In this document: positions 30,816-39,371 of the stretch, piece by piece
How the letters are laid out: each line of letters opens with the position of its first letter
How positions within the stretch are numbered: the stretch's first letter is position 1
Source of the DNA: Streptomyces sp. Root1304
GTDB taxonomy: Bacteria > Actinomycetota > Actinomycetes > Streptomycetales > Streptomycetaceae
Direction: 5' to 3'
Assembly: GCF_001426405.1 (NCBI RefSeq)
Contig: NZ_LMEP01000022.1
Coordinates: forward strand, 520,066-584,065
DNA length: 64,000 nucleotides
Program-made: the position numbers and the translations under genes
Notes under the pieces: model-generated
Told to the model about the DNA's origin: nothing
Databases searched by the model: none
What the model saw: the letters and a program-made list of their open reading frames with translations, nothing else

Positions 30816-30854
30816 CCGCGGATTCCCAGGGCGTTCTCCCCGAGGAATCCGCGG
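30816..30854. terminator. Hairpin between convergent element genes
   Basis: Perfect 11-bp arms (CCGCGGATTCC / GGAATCCGCGG) surround a 17-nt loop. It is placed between the GIY-YIG-like gene and the integrase, which converge, so it could act in either direction. Confidence 0.55.
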
Positions 30855-30857
30855 ATG

Positions 30858-30896
30858 CGAACGCCCTCTCGGATCCCAGTCCCGAGGGGGCGTTCG
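30858..30896. terminator. Bidirectional terminator hairpin next to the integrase stop
   Basis: CGAACGCCCTCTCGG pairs with CCGAGGGGGCGTTCG with a single mismatch around a 9-nt loop. It ends 12 bp from the integrase stop codon on the opposite strand and is the likeliest terminator for that gene. Confidence 0.65.
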
Positions 30897-30907
30897 TGCG
30901 TCCAGCG

Positions 30908-32374
30908 TCAGACGCGGGGGCGGATGACCACCGTGTCCGGGTTAAACGGCCGGCGCCCACCGCCGCCCGCCTTCAGGATCGTGACCCAGGCGAGAAGATC
31001 CACCACGGCGCGCCTACGGTCCAGGCCGAGCCTCTCCCACGCGGCGCGCACGTCGTCGGCGTCCACGAGTCCGGCGAGCACGCGTGCCCGCTGCGGGTGG
31101 GCCATGCTGCCCTCCACCTCGGCGACGCGCTCGCGCAGGCGCCGCGTGGCGTCGCGGAACTCCATCACGTCCGCCGCGTCGTCTTCCGCGAATGCGGCGG
31201 CGAGGGCCTTCAGACGGGCCCGCAGGGCGACCGCCTGTGTCCGCAACTCCCCAGCACCCGGGGCCGCCTCGTCGTGGAACAGATCGGCCGCGTCCGGGCG
31301 GGAGAGCCGGGCGATCACGAACTCCTCCACGAGGGCGTCCACCGGCTCCATATTCCGGGCGAGGTGCTTGCTCAGCCGACACTTGTAGATCGGCTGCGAC
31401 GTCCCCGCACCGTCTTCCAGGAGGAGTTCGGCCTCGTCCTCTAGGCGCTCCTCGTCGCCCTCGGCCTGGTTCTTCTTCACCCCTCGGGATCCACTGGTCA
31501 CGGTGGTCTCCCCGTCGGCGCAGACACCGCACAATGCAATGCCCGAGAGGAGATGGCGCCGCGCCGGTCCCGGGGAGGTGGCCCGGTCCTCTTCCTCGAA
31601 GATGGCCCGAGCGGCTCGCCATAGATCCTCCGGAACGCCCGCTGGCCACTTGCCCGGATACAGCTCTCCCTCATACTCCCGAAGCGCCGCGTACCGAGGG
31701 TTCTTCAGCATCCACCGCACCCCGTTGGTGGTCCAGGGCTCCCCACCCTTGTTGAGGACTCCTCGCTCACGCAGGTCCCTTGTGATGCCGGACACGGACC
31801 TCGTGACCACGAACTTCTCGTACGCCTTGGCGACCTCGGGCATCTCTTCGGGGATGATCGTCCAGCCGTCTGCGCTGTAGCCGAACGCCCTCGGGCCGGT
31901 CGCGGGCAGGCCTTTCTCCACCCGCTGGAGCATCTCCCGTTTCTCGCGCTCGCTCATCTGCTCCACCTCGAACGAGTCGACCTCGCCGAGGAGCCCCGCG
32001 AGGAGCCGGCCGCTCGCTGTGGTCAGGTCCAGCTCGGGACCCTTGACGGCGAGGATCGATACCCCGTGATTGCGGAACAGTTCCATGCCCTCGGCTCGCT
32101 CGCGCCGGTTGCGCCACAGTCGGCTCAGGGCGGCCACGATCACTACGTCCACCTGATCGGCGCGTACGGCGGTCATGAGTCGTTCGTAGTCGGGGCGCAG
32201 CCGCTTGCCGGTGGTCGCGGAGATGTCGTTGTCGGTGTAGCGGCCCTGTACCGGGATGCCTCGCGCGAGGGCGAGCGTCCCGGCATCCTCGTCCTGTCGG
32301 GTCACACCGTCCCCGGTGAGTTCGTCGTCTCGACTGATCCGGGTGTAGATCGCACCCCGCTGAAAGCCGGTCAT
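30908..32374 (-). CDS. int: Large serine recombinase (site-specific integrase)
   Basis: The 488-residue protein has an N-terminal resolvase-type catalytic domain. GAIYTRISRDDE carries the catalytic Ser14, then come DNDISATTGKRLRPDYERLM and VIVAALSRLWRNRRERAEGMELF. A recombinase domain follows (KGLPATGPRAFGYSADGWT...KNPRYAALREY...W). Next is a zinc-ribbon with CGVC and YKC, and a coiled-coil segment (LRARLKALAAAFAEDD...LRERVAEVEG). This is the phiC31-like large serine integrase layout, which joins attP to attB without host factors. All domains seem intact. It starts 66 bp from the right end of the element, as usual for such integrases. No excision directionality factor is recognised nearby. 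Confidence 0.93.
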   Translation of the reverse strand: MTGFQRGAIYTRISRDDELTGDGVTRQDEDAGTLALARGIPVQGRYTDNDISATTGKRLRPDYERLMTAVRADQVDVVIVAALSRLWRNRRERAEGMELFRNHGVSILAVKGPELDLTTASGRLLAGLLGEVDSFEVEQMSEREKREMLQRVEKGLPATGPRAFGYSADGWTIIPEEMPEVAKAYEKFVVTRSVSGITRDLRERGVLNKGGEPWTTNGVRWMLKNPRYAALREYEGELYPGKWPAGVPEDLWRAARAIFEEEDRATSPGPARRHLLSGIALCGVCADGETTVTSGSRGVKKNQAEGDEERLEDEAELLLEDGAGTSQPIYKCRLSKHLARNMEPVDALVEEFVIARLSRPDAADLFHDEAAPGAGELRTQAVALRARLKALAAAFAEDDAADVMEFRDATRRLRERVAEVEGSMAHPQRARVLAGLVDADDVRAAWERLGLDRRRAVVDLLAWVTILKAGGGGRRPFNPDTVVIRPRV

Positions 32375-32427
32375 GGTCGCCCCGTTCGTGGTTACCCTGG
32401 GTGCCGGGATCCTAGCGGGTCTTAACG

Positions 32428-32450
32428 AGCAGTACGGTACGTGTACTGCT
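32428..32450. other. Probable attR of the integrative element
   Basis: AGCAGTAC and GTACTGCT form perfect 8-bp arms around a 7-bp centre (GGTACGT). Host homology starts at the GTG on the right side of the centre and element DNA lies on the left. Dyads with a short asymmetric centre are what large serine integrases bind at attachment sites. The right arm consists of the codons for Val-Tyr-Cys, part of the radical SAM cysteine motif. The exact crossover dinucleotide cannot be fixed without an uninterrupted relative. Confidence 0.6.
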
Positions 32451-33313
32451 TCGCCCGCAAGACCCACAGCTATCTCGACCTCGACACCGGGCTCGGCTTC
32501 GACTCCCAGATCGTCGTCAAGATCAACGCGCCGGAGGTGCTGGCCCGCCAGCTCGCCTCCGCCCGCTGGCAGGGCGCGCACGTGGCGATGGGCACCAACG
32601 TCGACTGCTACCAGCGGGCCGAGGGCCGGTACGGCCTGATGCCGGGCATCATCACGGCGCTGCGCGACCACGCCAACCCGTTCTCGATCCTCACCAAGGG
32701 CACGCTGATCCTGCGCGACCTGGACCTCCTCACCCAGGCGGCCCGGGTCACCGAGGTCGGCATCTCCGTCTCGGTCGGCTTCACCGACCAGGAGCTGTGG
32801 CGGACGATCGAGCCCGGCACGCCCTCCCCGCAGCGCCGGCTCGACGTCGTCCGCACGCTCGGTGAGCACGGCATCGACTGCGGGGTCCTGATGGCACCCG
32901 TGGTCCCCTTCCTCGGCGACCGGCCCGAGCAGCTGCGCGACACGGTCCGGGCCATCGCCGAGTCCGGGCCGAGTTCGGTCACCCCGCTCGTCCTGCACCT
33001 GCGGCCCGGCGCCCGCGAGTGGTTCATGCAGTGGCTGCGCCGCCACCACCCCGGCCTGGTGGGGCGGTACGAGCGGATGTACGCGGACGGGGCCTACGCC
33101 CCGACCTGGTACCAGCGCCGGATCACCCGTCAGGTGCACGAACTCGCGGCCCAGTTCGGGATGCGCCCGGCCGACCGGGGCGCGTCGCGGCGGACATCGG
33201 GAGCGGGAACGCCCTCGGGAACGGGATCCGCATCGGCGCCCGCACGGTCACGGGCATCGGAGGGCGCCGCCCCTACCGCCCCCGCCGCCCCCGAGCAGCT
33301 GACCCTCCTCTGA
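32441..33313 (+). pseudogene. 3' fragment of the Rv2578c-family radical SAM gene
   Basis: The frame opens at V-Y-C-F-A-R-K-T-H-S and continues through SQIVVKINAPEVLAR, GTNVDCYQRAEGRYGLMPGI, SILTKGTLILRDLDLL and HLRPGAREWFMQWL. These are the conserved blocks of the Rv2578c radical SAM family. Only the third cysteine of the C-x3-C-x2-C [4Fe-4S] motif remains. The first two, with about 23 codons, are missing. The last 45 residues are a Ser/Thr/Ala-rich tail. The GTG at 32441 could start a 290-residue product, but it would lack the cofactor site and be inactive. Confidence 0.88.
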
Positions 33314-33422
33314 CGTCCGATCATCGGACCGGTCTCCTGACACACCGTCGGACCGTCCTCTGTTCGGGTCAACTCTGGCCGGAACAGGTCCTGTCACGGC
33401 CCGTTCGGGGCACGGACGCCCT

Positions 33423-35117
33423 ATGACCCCACGCGCAGGAATGCTGATCGCCGCTGGAGCGCTGGTCGCCGGGACGGTCGCCGTCCTGCCCGCCACCCCC
33501 GCGGGCGCCGGCGAACCGACCCCCCGCCCCTTCCCCCCGCTCGCCTGGACCGACTGCGCCACGAAGGCGTACCCGAAGCTCCAGTGCGCCACCGTCAAGG
33601 CGCCCCTCAACCACGACGACCCGGCGGGCCGGACCGTCACCCTCGCCCTGACCCGGGTCCAGCACACCGCGAAGACCTTCCAGGGGCCACTGCTCGTGAA
33701 CCCCGGCGGGCCCGGCGGCAGCGGGCGGGGCATGGCCGGGTACGTGGCGGCCGCGCTGCCCGCGAAGGTGGCCGCCCAGTACGACGTCATCGGCTTCGAC
33801 CCGCGCGGGGTCGGGAAGAGCGAGCCCGCGCTGGACTGCAAGCCCGGCCACTTCAAGCCGGTCCGCCCGGACTCGGTGCCGCGCGGCGCCGAGGACGAGC
33901 GGGTCGCGGTCGAACGGGCGCAGGCCTTCGCCAGGGCCTGCGGCGAGAAGCACGCCGACGTGCTGCCGTACATCGACACCGTGAGCACCGCCCGGGACCT
34001 GGACGTCATCCGCCGGGCGCTCGGCGCGCCGAAGATCAACTACCTGGGCTACTCGTACGGCACCTACCTGGGCGCCGTCTACGCCCGGCTCCACCCGGAC
34101 AAGGTGCGGCGGATGGCGCTGGACTCCGTCGTCAACCCGCACGGCGTCTGGTACGAGGACAACATCGCGCAGGACTACGCCTTCGACGCCCGCCACAAGG
34201 ACTTCATGGCGTGGGTGGCCCGAAACGACGCCACGTACGGGCTGGGCACCGACCCGGCGGCGGTGGAGGCGGCCTGGTACCGGATGCGCGACGAGCTGCG
34301 CGCGACCCCGGCCGGCGGGAAGGTCGGACCGGGCGAGCTGGAGGACACGTTCCTGCCCGGCGGGTACTACAACGGCTACTGGCCGCGGCTGGCGAGCGCG
34401 TTCGCCGCGTACGTCAACGACCGGAACGCGGTGCCGCTGACGGAGGCGTACGCGCGGTACGGCGAGGCCGACGCCTCCGCCGACAACGGCTACTCGGTCT
34501 ACACGGCCGTGCAGTGCCGGGACGCGGGCTGGCCCCGGGACTGGAGCGTCTGGCGCAAGGACAGCTGGGACGTGCACGCCAAGGCACCCTTCTCCACGTG
34601 GAACAACGCCTGGTACAACGCGCCGTGCGCGTTCTGGCCGGTGGACCCGCTGACCCCGCCGGACGTCCGCAACGACCAGGTGCCGCCGGTCCTCGTCCTC
34701 CAGGCCACGGACGACGCGGCGACGCCGTACGAGGGCGGGGTCGCCATGCACCGGCTGCTGCGCGGCTCCAGCCTGGTCGTGGAGGAGGGCGGCGAGAACC
34801 ACGGGGTGACCCTGGGCGGCAACGACTGCCTCGACGAGCACCTGGCCACCTACCTCGCCACCGGGAAGGTCCCGCGCGCGAAGGACGACGGCGAGGTCGA
34901 CGCGGTCTGCGCCTCCCGCCCGGAACCGGAGCCGGAGCCGGTGACGCCCCCGACGGGCCAGCAGAGCGGGAAGCGGGCCGGGGAGCGGAGCGGTGAGGAG
35001 ACCGGCGAGCCGGCCGGGACCACCGCGAGCCGGTCCGTCGCGGTTCCCGCCGGGGCATCCGAGCCCGCCGAGCCCGCCGCCGCGGTCCTGCACGGGCTCC
35101 TCGGCCACGTGCGCTGA
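33423..35117 (+). CDS. Secreted alpha/beta-hydrolase, tripeptidyl aminopeptidase (SlpD/Tap-like)
   Basis: The 564-residue protein has a signal peptide (MLIAAGALVAGTVAVLPATPAGA) and an alpha/beta-hydrolase core. The oxyanion motif is NPGGPGGSGRG, the nucleophile elbow is YLGYSYGTYLG, and a C-terminal TAP-like domain carries VLVLQATDDAATPY (Asp) and GGENHGVTLGGNDCLD (His). This matches the Streptomyces mycelium-associated tripeptidyl aminopeptidases. They release tripeptides from exported proteins and help process inhibitors and transglutaminase. The last 90 residues are Pro/Glu/Gly-rich and probably disordered. The gene is monocistronic. Confidence 0.9.
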   Translation: MTPRAGMLIAAGALVAGTVAVLPATPAGAGEPTPRPFPPLAWTDCATKAYPKLQCATVKAPLNHDDPAGRTVTLALTRVQHTAKTFQGPLLVNPGGPGGSGRGMAGYVAAALPAKVAAQYDVIGFDPRGVGKSEPALDCKPGHFKPVRPDSVPRGAEDERVAVERAQAFARACGEKHADVLPYIDTVSTARDLDVIRRALGAPKINYLGYSYGTYLGAVYARLHPDKVRRMALDSVVNPHGVWYEDNIAQDYAFDARHKDFMAWVARNDATYGLGTDPAAVEAAWYRMRDELRATPAGGKVGPGELEDTFLPGGYYNGYWPRLASAFAAYVNDRNAVPLTEAYARYGEADASADNGYSVYTAVQCRDAGWPRDWSVWRKDSWDVHAKAPFSTWNNAWYNAPCAFWPVDPLTPPDVRNDQVPPVLVLQATDDAATPYEGGVAMHRLLRGSSLVVEEGGENHGVTLGGNDCLDEHLATYLATGKVPRAKDDGEVDAVCASRPEPEPEPVTPPTGQQSGKRAGERSGEETGEPAGTTASRSVAVPAGASEPAEPAAAVLHGLLGHVR

Positions 35118-35240
35118 CACCGCCGCCCGCCCTCCGACACACCTCTGACCGACCTCTGACCGACCCCTGAAAGCCCGCCCACGATGCCCGCGCCCCCAGA
35201 GGCGCGGGCATTGTCAGTGCCGTGCGCGAGGATGTGGGCC

Positions 35241-35693
35241 ATGACCAGCCACCTCACCCACGTCCCCGCCCCCGAGGGCGTCGCCGCCAGCCCGCAGTAC
35301 AGCCATGTCGTGTGGGGGACGGGCCGCTTCGTCGCGATATCCGGCCAGTGCGCGTTCGACGCCTCGGGCGCGGTGGTCGGCGAGGGCGACGCGGCGGCGC
35401 AGGCCCGTCAGGTCTTCGCGAATCTGGAGCGCTGTCTCGCCTCGGCGGGGGCCGGGTTCGCGGACGTCGTGAAGCTCACCTACTTCGTCACGGACGTGGC
35501 GCATCTGCCGGCGGTGCGGGACGCCCGGGACGCGTATTTCGCGGGGGCGCCGCTGCCCGCCAGTTCGGCGGTGCAGGTGTCGGCGCTGGTCCGTCCCGAA
35601 CTGCTCCTGGAGATCGAGGCGTTCGCCCTCGTCCCGGAGCGGGCGCCGGCGGCGCCCGGTGAGGCGGGGGCGGAGCTCCGTCTGCTGCGCTGA
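35241..35693 (+). CDS. RidA-family (YjgF/UK114) protein
   Basis: The 150-residue protein has the Rid fold. It contains SPQYSHVVWGTGRFVAISGQCAFDASG, QARQVFANLERCLASAGAGFADVVKLTYFV, and a C-terminal PASSAVQVSALVRPELLLEIEAFAL. Classical RidA enzymes deaminate reactive 2-aminoacrylate using an Arg in the SR(V) position. Here the corresponding segment reads VSALVRPELLLEIEA, close to the RidA/Rid2 signature (...V..L..P..L.EIE..A). The exact subgroup and activity are therefore uncertain. The ATG at 35241 is preferred to one 19 codons earlier because family members begin here. Confidence 0.85.
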   Translation: MTSHLTHVPAPEGVAASPQYSHVVWGTGRFVAISGQCAFDASGAVVGEGDAAAQARQVFANLERCLASAGAGFADVVKLTYFVTDVAHLPAVRDARDAYFAGAPLPASSAVQVSALVRPELLLEIEAFALVPERAPAAPGEAGAELRLLR

Positions 35694-35697
35694 CGGA

Positions 35698-36300
35698 TCA
35701 GTCGGCGGGGCCCAGTCGCGCCAGCGACCGTTCGGCCGCCGCGCCGAGCCGGGGGTGCGGGAGCGCCGCTTCGAGGGCGGGACGCGCCCGGGGGTCGCCG
35801 AGGGCGCCGAGGCCCTCGACGCAGGCGAGGCCGACCCGCCAGTGGGGGTCGGCGGCCGGGAGGCGCCGTTCGAGGACGGTGATCAGGGCCGGGACGGATT
35901 CGGGGGCGCGGAGGTCGGCGAGCAGCCGGACCGGCAGCAGGGCGTAGGCGACGCGGAGTTCGTTGGTGGCGAGGGCGGCGGCCGCGCGGGCGGTGCGCGG
36001 GTCGCCGAGCCGGGTCAGGGCGTGGGCGGCCGTGACGCAGCGCTCCGGGTCGCGGTGGTTGAGGAGGAGGACGAGCGCCTCGAAGGCGCGCGGGTCGCGG
36101 GCGACCCCGAGGGCGTAGGCGGCGATCTCGCGGGCCCAGAGGGGCTGTCCGGGTGCGGTGAGGACGTGGTGCAGTTCCTCGGGGTCCTCGGTTCCGGCCA
36201 GTTCCGTGAATGCCGCCGGGACTTCTCCGGAGTCATTCTCGATCTCGTCCCGCAATCGATCGATCATCGAGCAGAATTCCGGATCCGCGGAGATTTCCAT
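35698..36300 (-). CDS. HEAT-repeat protein
   Basis: The 200-residue cytoplasmic protein is built of HEAT/armadillo-like helical pairs. Repeats include AREIAAYALGVARDPRAFEALVLLL, RCVTAAHALTRLGDPRTARAAAAL, WRVGLACVEGLGALGDPRARPALEAAL and a last LGAAAERSLARLG. The D-P-R/A turns between helices are regular. Such repeats serve protein binding, and no partner is indicated. It is divergent from the 3-hydroxyacyl-CoA dehydrogenase gene across a 301-bp gap. Confidence 0.85.
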   Translation of the reverse strand: MEISADPEFCSMIDRLRDEIENDSGEVPAAFTELAGTEDPEELHHVLTAPGQPLWAREIAAYALGVARDPRAFEALVLLLNHRDPERCVTAAHALTRLGDPRTARAAAALATNELRVAYALLPVRLLADLRAPESVPALITVLERRLPAADPHWRVGLACVEGLGALGDPRARPALEAALPHPRLGAAAERSLARLGPAD

Positions 36301-36409
36301 GAATCCGACCCTATCCGCGATCCAGATCACACTTTCCCAACTTGCCGGGACTGGCGCGCTCGTTACCGGCCGGTTAGTCTCAGGTGAGCGGGTCACCCCC
36401 CGCACTTCG

Positions 36410-36438
36410 CACAACGGCCTGGTGACGCAGCCGTTGTG
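36410..36438. promoter_or_regulatory. Inverted repeat in the gap between the HEAT and dehydrogenase genes
   Basis: CACAACGGC and GCCGTTGTG are perfect 9-bp arms with an 11-bp spacer. A 10-bp palindrome ACCGGCCGGT and a TAGTCT box lie 30 bp upstream (36365-36382). The remaining gap, 36301-36601, holds the leader of the dehydrogenase gene and nothing else recognisable. The inverted repeat could be an operator for either divergent gene. Confidence 0.4.
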
Positions 36439-36601
36439 TTCGCTCGTCGGTTCGGCAGTTTCGATGTGACTCCGGGACAGAGTCCGTCGGCCCCTTTTTC
36501 CAGGGCATCGCCCTTTCTCCGGGCAGAGCCCTCGCTCTTTCCCGCACCCTTTCGTGCGCGTACTGCCCTCAGTCGTCACTCTTCCTCCCAGGAGTCCCCT
36601 G

Positions 36602-38383
36602 ATGGACACCCCTCTCTCCACCATCGCCGTCGTCGGTCTCGGCACCATGGGCACGGGCATCGCCGATGTCCTCGTGCGGGCCGGCCGCGAGGTCATCGGC
36701 ATCGACATCAGCGACGTGGCCACCGCCCAGGCCGTCGCCGCCCTGGAGGCCTCCACCGCCCGCGCCGTGGCGCGCGAGCGGATCACCGAGGAGGAGCGGC
36801 AGGACGTGCTGGCCCGCTTCCGTACCTTCTCCGACCTCCAGGCCGCCGCCGAGGCCGATCTCGTGATCGAGGTCGTGCCCGAGTCGTACGAGGCCAAGCA
36901 GGAGGTCTTCCGCGCCCTGGACGGGATCGTCCGGCCCGGGACGATCCTGGCCACCGGCACCAACGCGCTGTCCGTGACCCGGCTCGCCGCCGACTCGGCG
37001 CACCCCGAGCGCGTCCTCGGCCTGCACTTCTTCACCCCGGTCCAGGCCATGAAGCTGGTCGAGGTGGTCTCCTCCGTGCTGACCGACCCGCGCGCCGTTG
37101 ACGCGGTGACCCGGCTCGCCGAAGAGCTCGGCAAGGAGCCGGTCGCGGTCGGCGACCGGGCCGGTTTCATCGCGGACGGGCTGCTCTTCGGGTACCTGAA
37201 CCAGGCCGCCGCCATGTACGAGGCCAAGTACGCCTCCCGCGAGGACATCGACGCGGCGATGAAGATGGGCTGCGGCCTGCCCATGGGCCCGCTCGAACTG
37301 CTCGACCTGATCGGCGTCGACACCGCCCGTACGGTCCTCGAGGCCATGTACGCGGACTCGCACGACCGGCTGCACGCCCCCGCCCCGATCCTCAAGCAGC
37401 TCAGCGAGGCCGGGCTGACCGGCCGCAAGTCGGGCCGCGGCTTCTACACGTACGAGGCGCCCGGTTCCGGCACGGTCGTGCGGGACGCGCTCACCCCGCT
37501 CGGCTCCGCGGAGGGCGGCGCGGGCCGCGAGGTCCGCTCGGTCGGCGTCGCCGGCTCGGGCACGATGGCCTCCGGCATAGCCGAGGTCTTCGCCAAGGCC
37601 GGGTACGAGGTCGTGCTCGCGGCCCGCTCCCAGGAGAAGGCGGACACGGCCAAGGCCCGGATCGCCAAGTCGCTGGCCCGTTCGGTGGACAAGGGCAGGA
37701 TGACGGGCGAGGCCCGTGACACCACCCTGGCCCTGATCACGGCGGCGGGCACGCTCGACGCCTTCGCCGAGGTCGACCTGGCGGTCGAGGCGGTCGCCGA
37801 GGACCTGGAGATCAAGCAGGAGCTGTTCGCCCGGCTCGACAAGATCTGCAAGCCGGGCGCGGTGCTCGCCACCACGACCTCCTCGCTGCCGGTCATCGCC
37901 TGCGCGCGGGCGACCACGCGTCCGCAGGACGTCATCGGGATGCACTTCTTCAACCCGGCGCCGGCCATGAAGCTGGTCGAGATCGTCCGTACGGTGCTGA
38001 CCGGCGACGACGTCCACACCACCGTCCGCGAGGTCACGGCGAAGATCCGCAAGCACCCGGTGGACTGCGGCGACCGGGCCGGGTTCATCGTGAACGCGCT
38101 GCTCTTCCCGTACCTGAACAACGCGATCAAGATGGTCCAGGACCACTACGCGACCCTGGACGACATCGACGCGGCGATGAAGCTGGGCGGCGGCTACCCG
38201 ATGGGCCCGTTCGAGCTGCTCGACGTGGTCGGCCTGGACGTCTCCCTGGCGATCGAGCAGGTGCTGCACCGCGAGTTCCGCGACCCGGGGCTCGCCCCGG
38301 CCCCGCTCCTGGAGCACCTGGTGGCGGCCGGCTGCCTGGGCCGCAAGACGGGGCGCGGCTTCCGCGAATATGCCCGACGCTGA
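36602..38383 (+). CDS. Tandem 3-hydroxyacyl-CoA (3-hydroxybutyryl-CoA) dehydrogenase
   Basis: The 593-residue protein contains two complete HAD-type units, about residues 1-285 and 310-593. Each has a Rossmann NAD(P) site (VVGLGTMGTGIADVL; VAGSGTMASGIAEVF), a catalytic histidine in LHFFTP/MHFFNP followed by AMKLVE, a DRAGFI segment and an all-helical C-terminal domain with DIDAAMK and a final GRKSGRGF/GRKTGRGF. Such fused enzymes reduce acetoacetyl-CoA or oxidise 3-hydroxyacyl-CoA. Its place upstream of the ethylmalonyl-CoA genes suggests it feeds 3-hydroxybutyryl-CoA into that pathway. The ATG follows AGGAG. Confidence 0.9.
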   Translation: MDTPLSTIAVVGLGTMGTGIADVLVRAGREVIGIDISDVATAQAVAALEASTARAVARERITEEERQDVLARFRTFSDLQAAAEADLVIEVVPESYEAKQEVFRALDGIVRPGTILATGTNALSVTRLAADSAHPERVLGLHFFTPVQAMKLVEVVSSVLTDPRAVDAVTRLAEELGKEPVAVGDRAGFIADGLLFGYLNQAAAMYEAKYASREDIDAAMKMGCGLPMGPLELLDLIGVDTARTVLEAMYADSHDRLHAPAPILKQLSEAGLTGRKSGRGFYTYEAPGSGTVVRDALTPLGSAEGGAGREVRSVGVAGSGTMASGIAEVFAKAGYEVVLAARSQEKADTAKARIAKSLARSVDKGRMTGEARDTTLALITAAGTLDAFAEVDLAVEAVAEDLEIKQELFARLDKICKPGAVLATTTSSLPVIACARATTRPQDVIGMHFFNPAPAMKLVEIVRTVLTGDDVHTTVREVTAKIRKHPVDCGDRAGFIVNALLFPYLNNAIKMVQDHYATLDDIDAAMKLGGGYPMGPFELLDVVGLDVSLAIEQVLHREFRDPGLAPAPLLEHLVAAGCLGRKTGRGFREYARR

Positions 38384-38498
38384 GCCGGGAGCGGCCGGCT
38401 GGGGCGGTCTGCTGAGCCCCCCGGGCACCGTCGGTGCCCCGGGGGTGCGCCCGCCCCCACCTGGGCACACTCCCCCTCCGATGCAGTACGTTCGGACC

Positions 38499-39359
38499 AT
38501 GCCCAAGGCCGCGAAGACACCCCGTGCCACCTCCTCGTCCGACGCTCCGGAGAGCGCGGCGGGAACTCGTGCCGCCGCGCAGCGGCTCAAGATGCGCCGG
38601 GAGCTCGCCACCGCCGCGATGGAACTCTTCGCGACCAAGGGGTACGAGGCCACGACGGTCGACGAGATCGCGGCCACGGCCGGGGTCGCCCGGCGGACCT
38701 TCTTCCGCCACTTCCGCTCCAAGGAAGAGGCGATCTTCCCCGATCACGACGACACCCTGGTCAGGGCGGAGGCGGTGCTGAACGCGGCCCCGCCGCACGA
38801 GCACCCGCTCGACACGGTGTGCCGGGGCATCAAGGAAGTCATGAAGATGTACGCGGGGTCGCCCTCGGTCTCCGTGGCGCGCTACCGGCTCACCCGTGAG
38901 GTGCCGACCCTGAGGGAGCGGGAGATCGCCTCGGTGGCCCGCTACGAGCGGCTGTTCACCCGCTATCTCCTCGGGCACTTCGACGAGCGGGACCACCACG
39001 ACGGCAACGACGACCCGCTGCTCGCCGAGGTGGCCGCCTCGGCGGTCGTCACGGCCCACAACCACGTACTGCGGCGCTGGCTGCGGGCGGGCGGCGAGGG
39101 CGATGTGGAGACCCAGCTCGACCACGCCTTCGCGATCGTGCGGGAGACCTTCGGCTCGGGCATAGGCGCGGGCCGCCCGGCCCCTTCCACGGCCTCCGCG
39201 ACGCCGTCGGCGTCTCCCCTGGCGCCGTCCCGGACCGCCGAGCCGGCTCCGGCCGTACGGGCCTCCACCACCGGTGACGTGATGGTCGCGGTCGCCCGTA
39301 CGGACGCATCCCTCGACGAGGTCATGCGGACGATCCAGCAGGCTCTGAAGCCCAGCTGA
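38499..39359 (+). CDS. TetR-family regulator adjacent to ccr
   Basis: The 286-residue protein has an N-terminal TetR helix-turn-helix: MELFATKGYEATTVDEIAATAGVARRTFFRHFRSKEEAIF. It is followed by a helical ligand domain and a low-complexity Ala/Pro/Ser linker near residue 225 that leads to a conserved-looking C-terminal tail (VMRTIQQALKP). The ATG at 38499 is used; another in-frame ATG lies six codons upstream and neither has a strong ribosome-binding site. It sits between the dehydrogenase and the ccr operon, ends in a strong terminator, and is a likely regulator of that operon, perhaps sensing an acyl-CoA. Confidence 0.87.
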   Translation: MPKAAKTPRATSSSDAPESAAGTRAAAQRLKMRRELATAAMELFATKGYEATTVDEIAATAGVARRTFFRHFRSKEEAIFPDHDDTLVRAEAVLNAAPPHEHPLDTVCRGIKEVMKMYAGSPSVSVARYRLTREVPTLREREIASVARYERLFTRYLLGHFDERDHHDGNDDPLLAEVAASAVVTAHNHVLRRWLRAGGEGDVETQLDHAFAIVRETFGSGIGAGRPAPSTASATPSASPLAPSRTAEPAPAVRASTTGDVMVAVARTDASLDEVMRTIQQALKPS

Positions 39360-39371
39360 CCCCCATTCCAC

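Larger units (their letters stand above)
28930..32440. mobile_element. Decayed integrative element with serine integrase, inserted in a radical SAM gene
   Basis: About 3.5 kb separate the two halves of the radical SAM gene. The insert holds, left to right, a primase-helicase scrap, a truncated resolvase, a frameshifted zinc-ribbon/GIY-YIG gene, a cluster of inverted repeats and an intact large serine integrase reading leftward from the right end. The right boundary is at the dyad near 32439, next to the integrase start, as expected for attR. The left boundary is not a clean attachment site. Host sequence for about 23 codons is missing, so a deletion has probably removed attL, part of the element and part of the gene. 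No transfer, capsid or complete replication genes remain. Confidence 0.8.

Noticed and set aside
32441..33313. An intact 290-residue radical SAM protein starting at GTG
   Set aside because: It lacks two of the three cluster cysteines, and its missing N terminus is found upstream of the inserted element.
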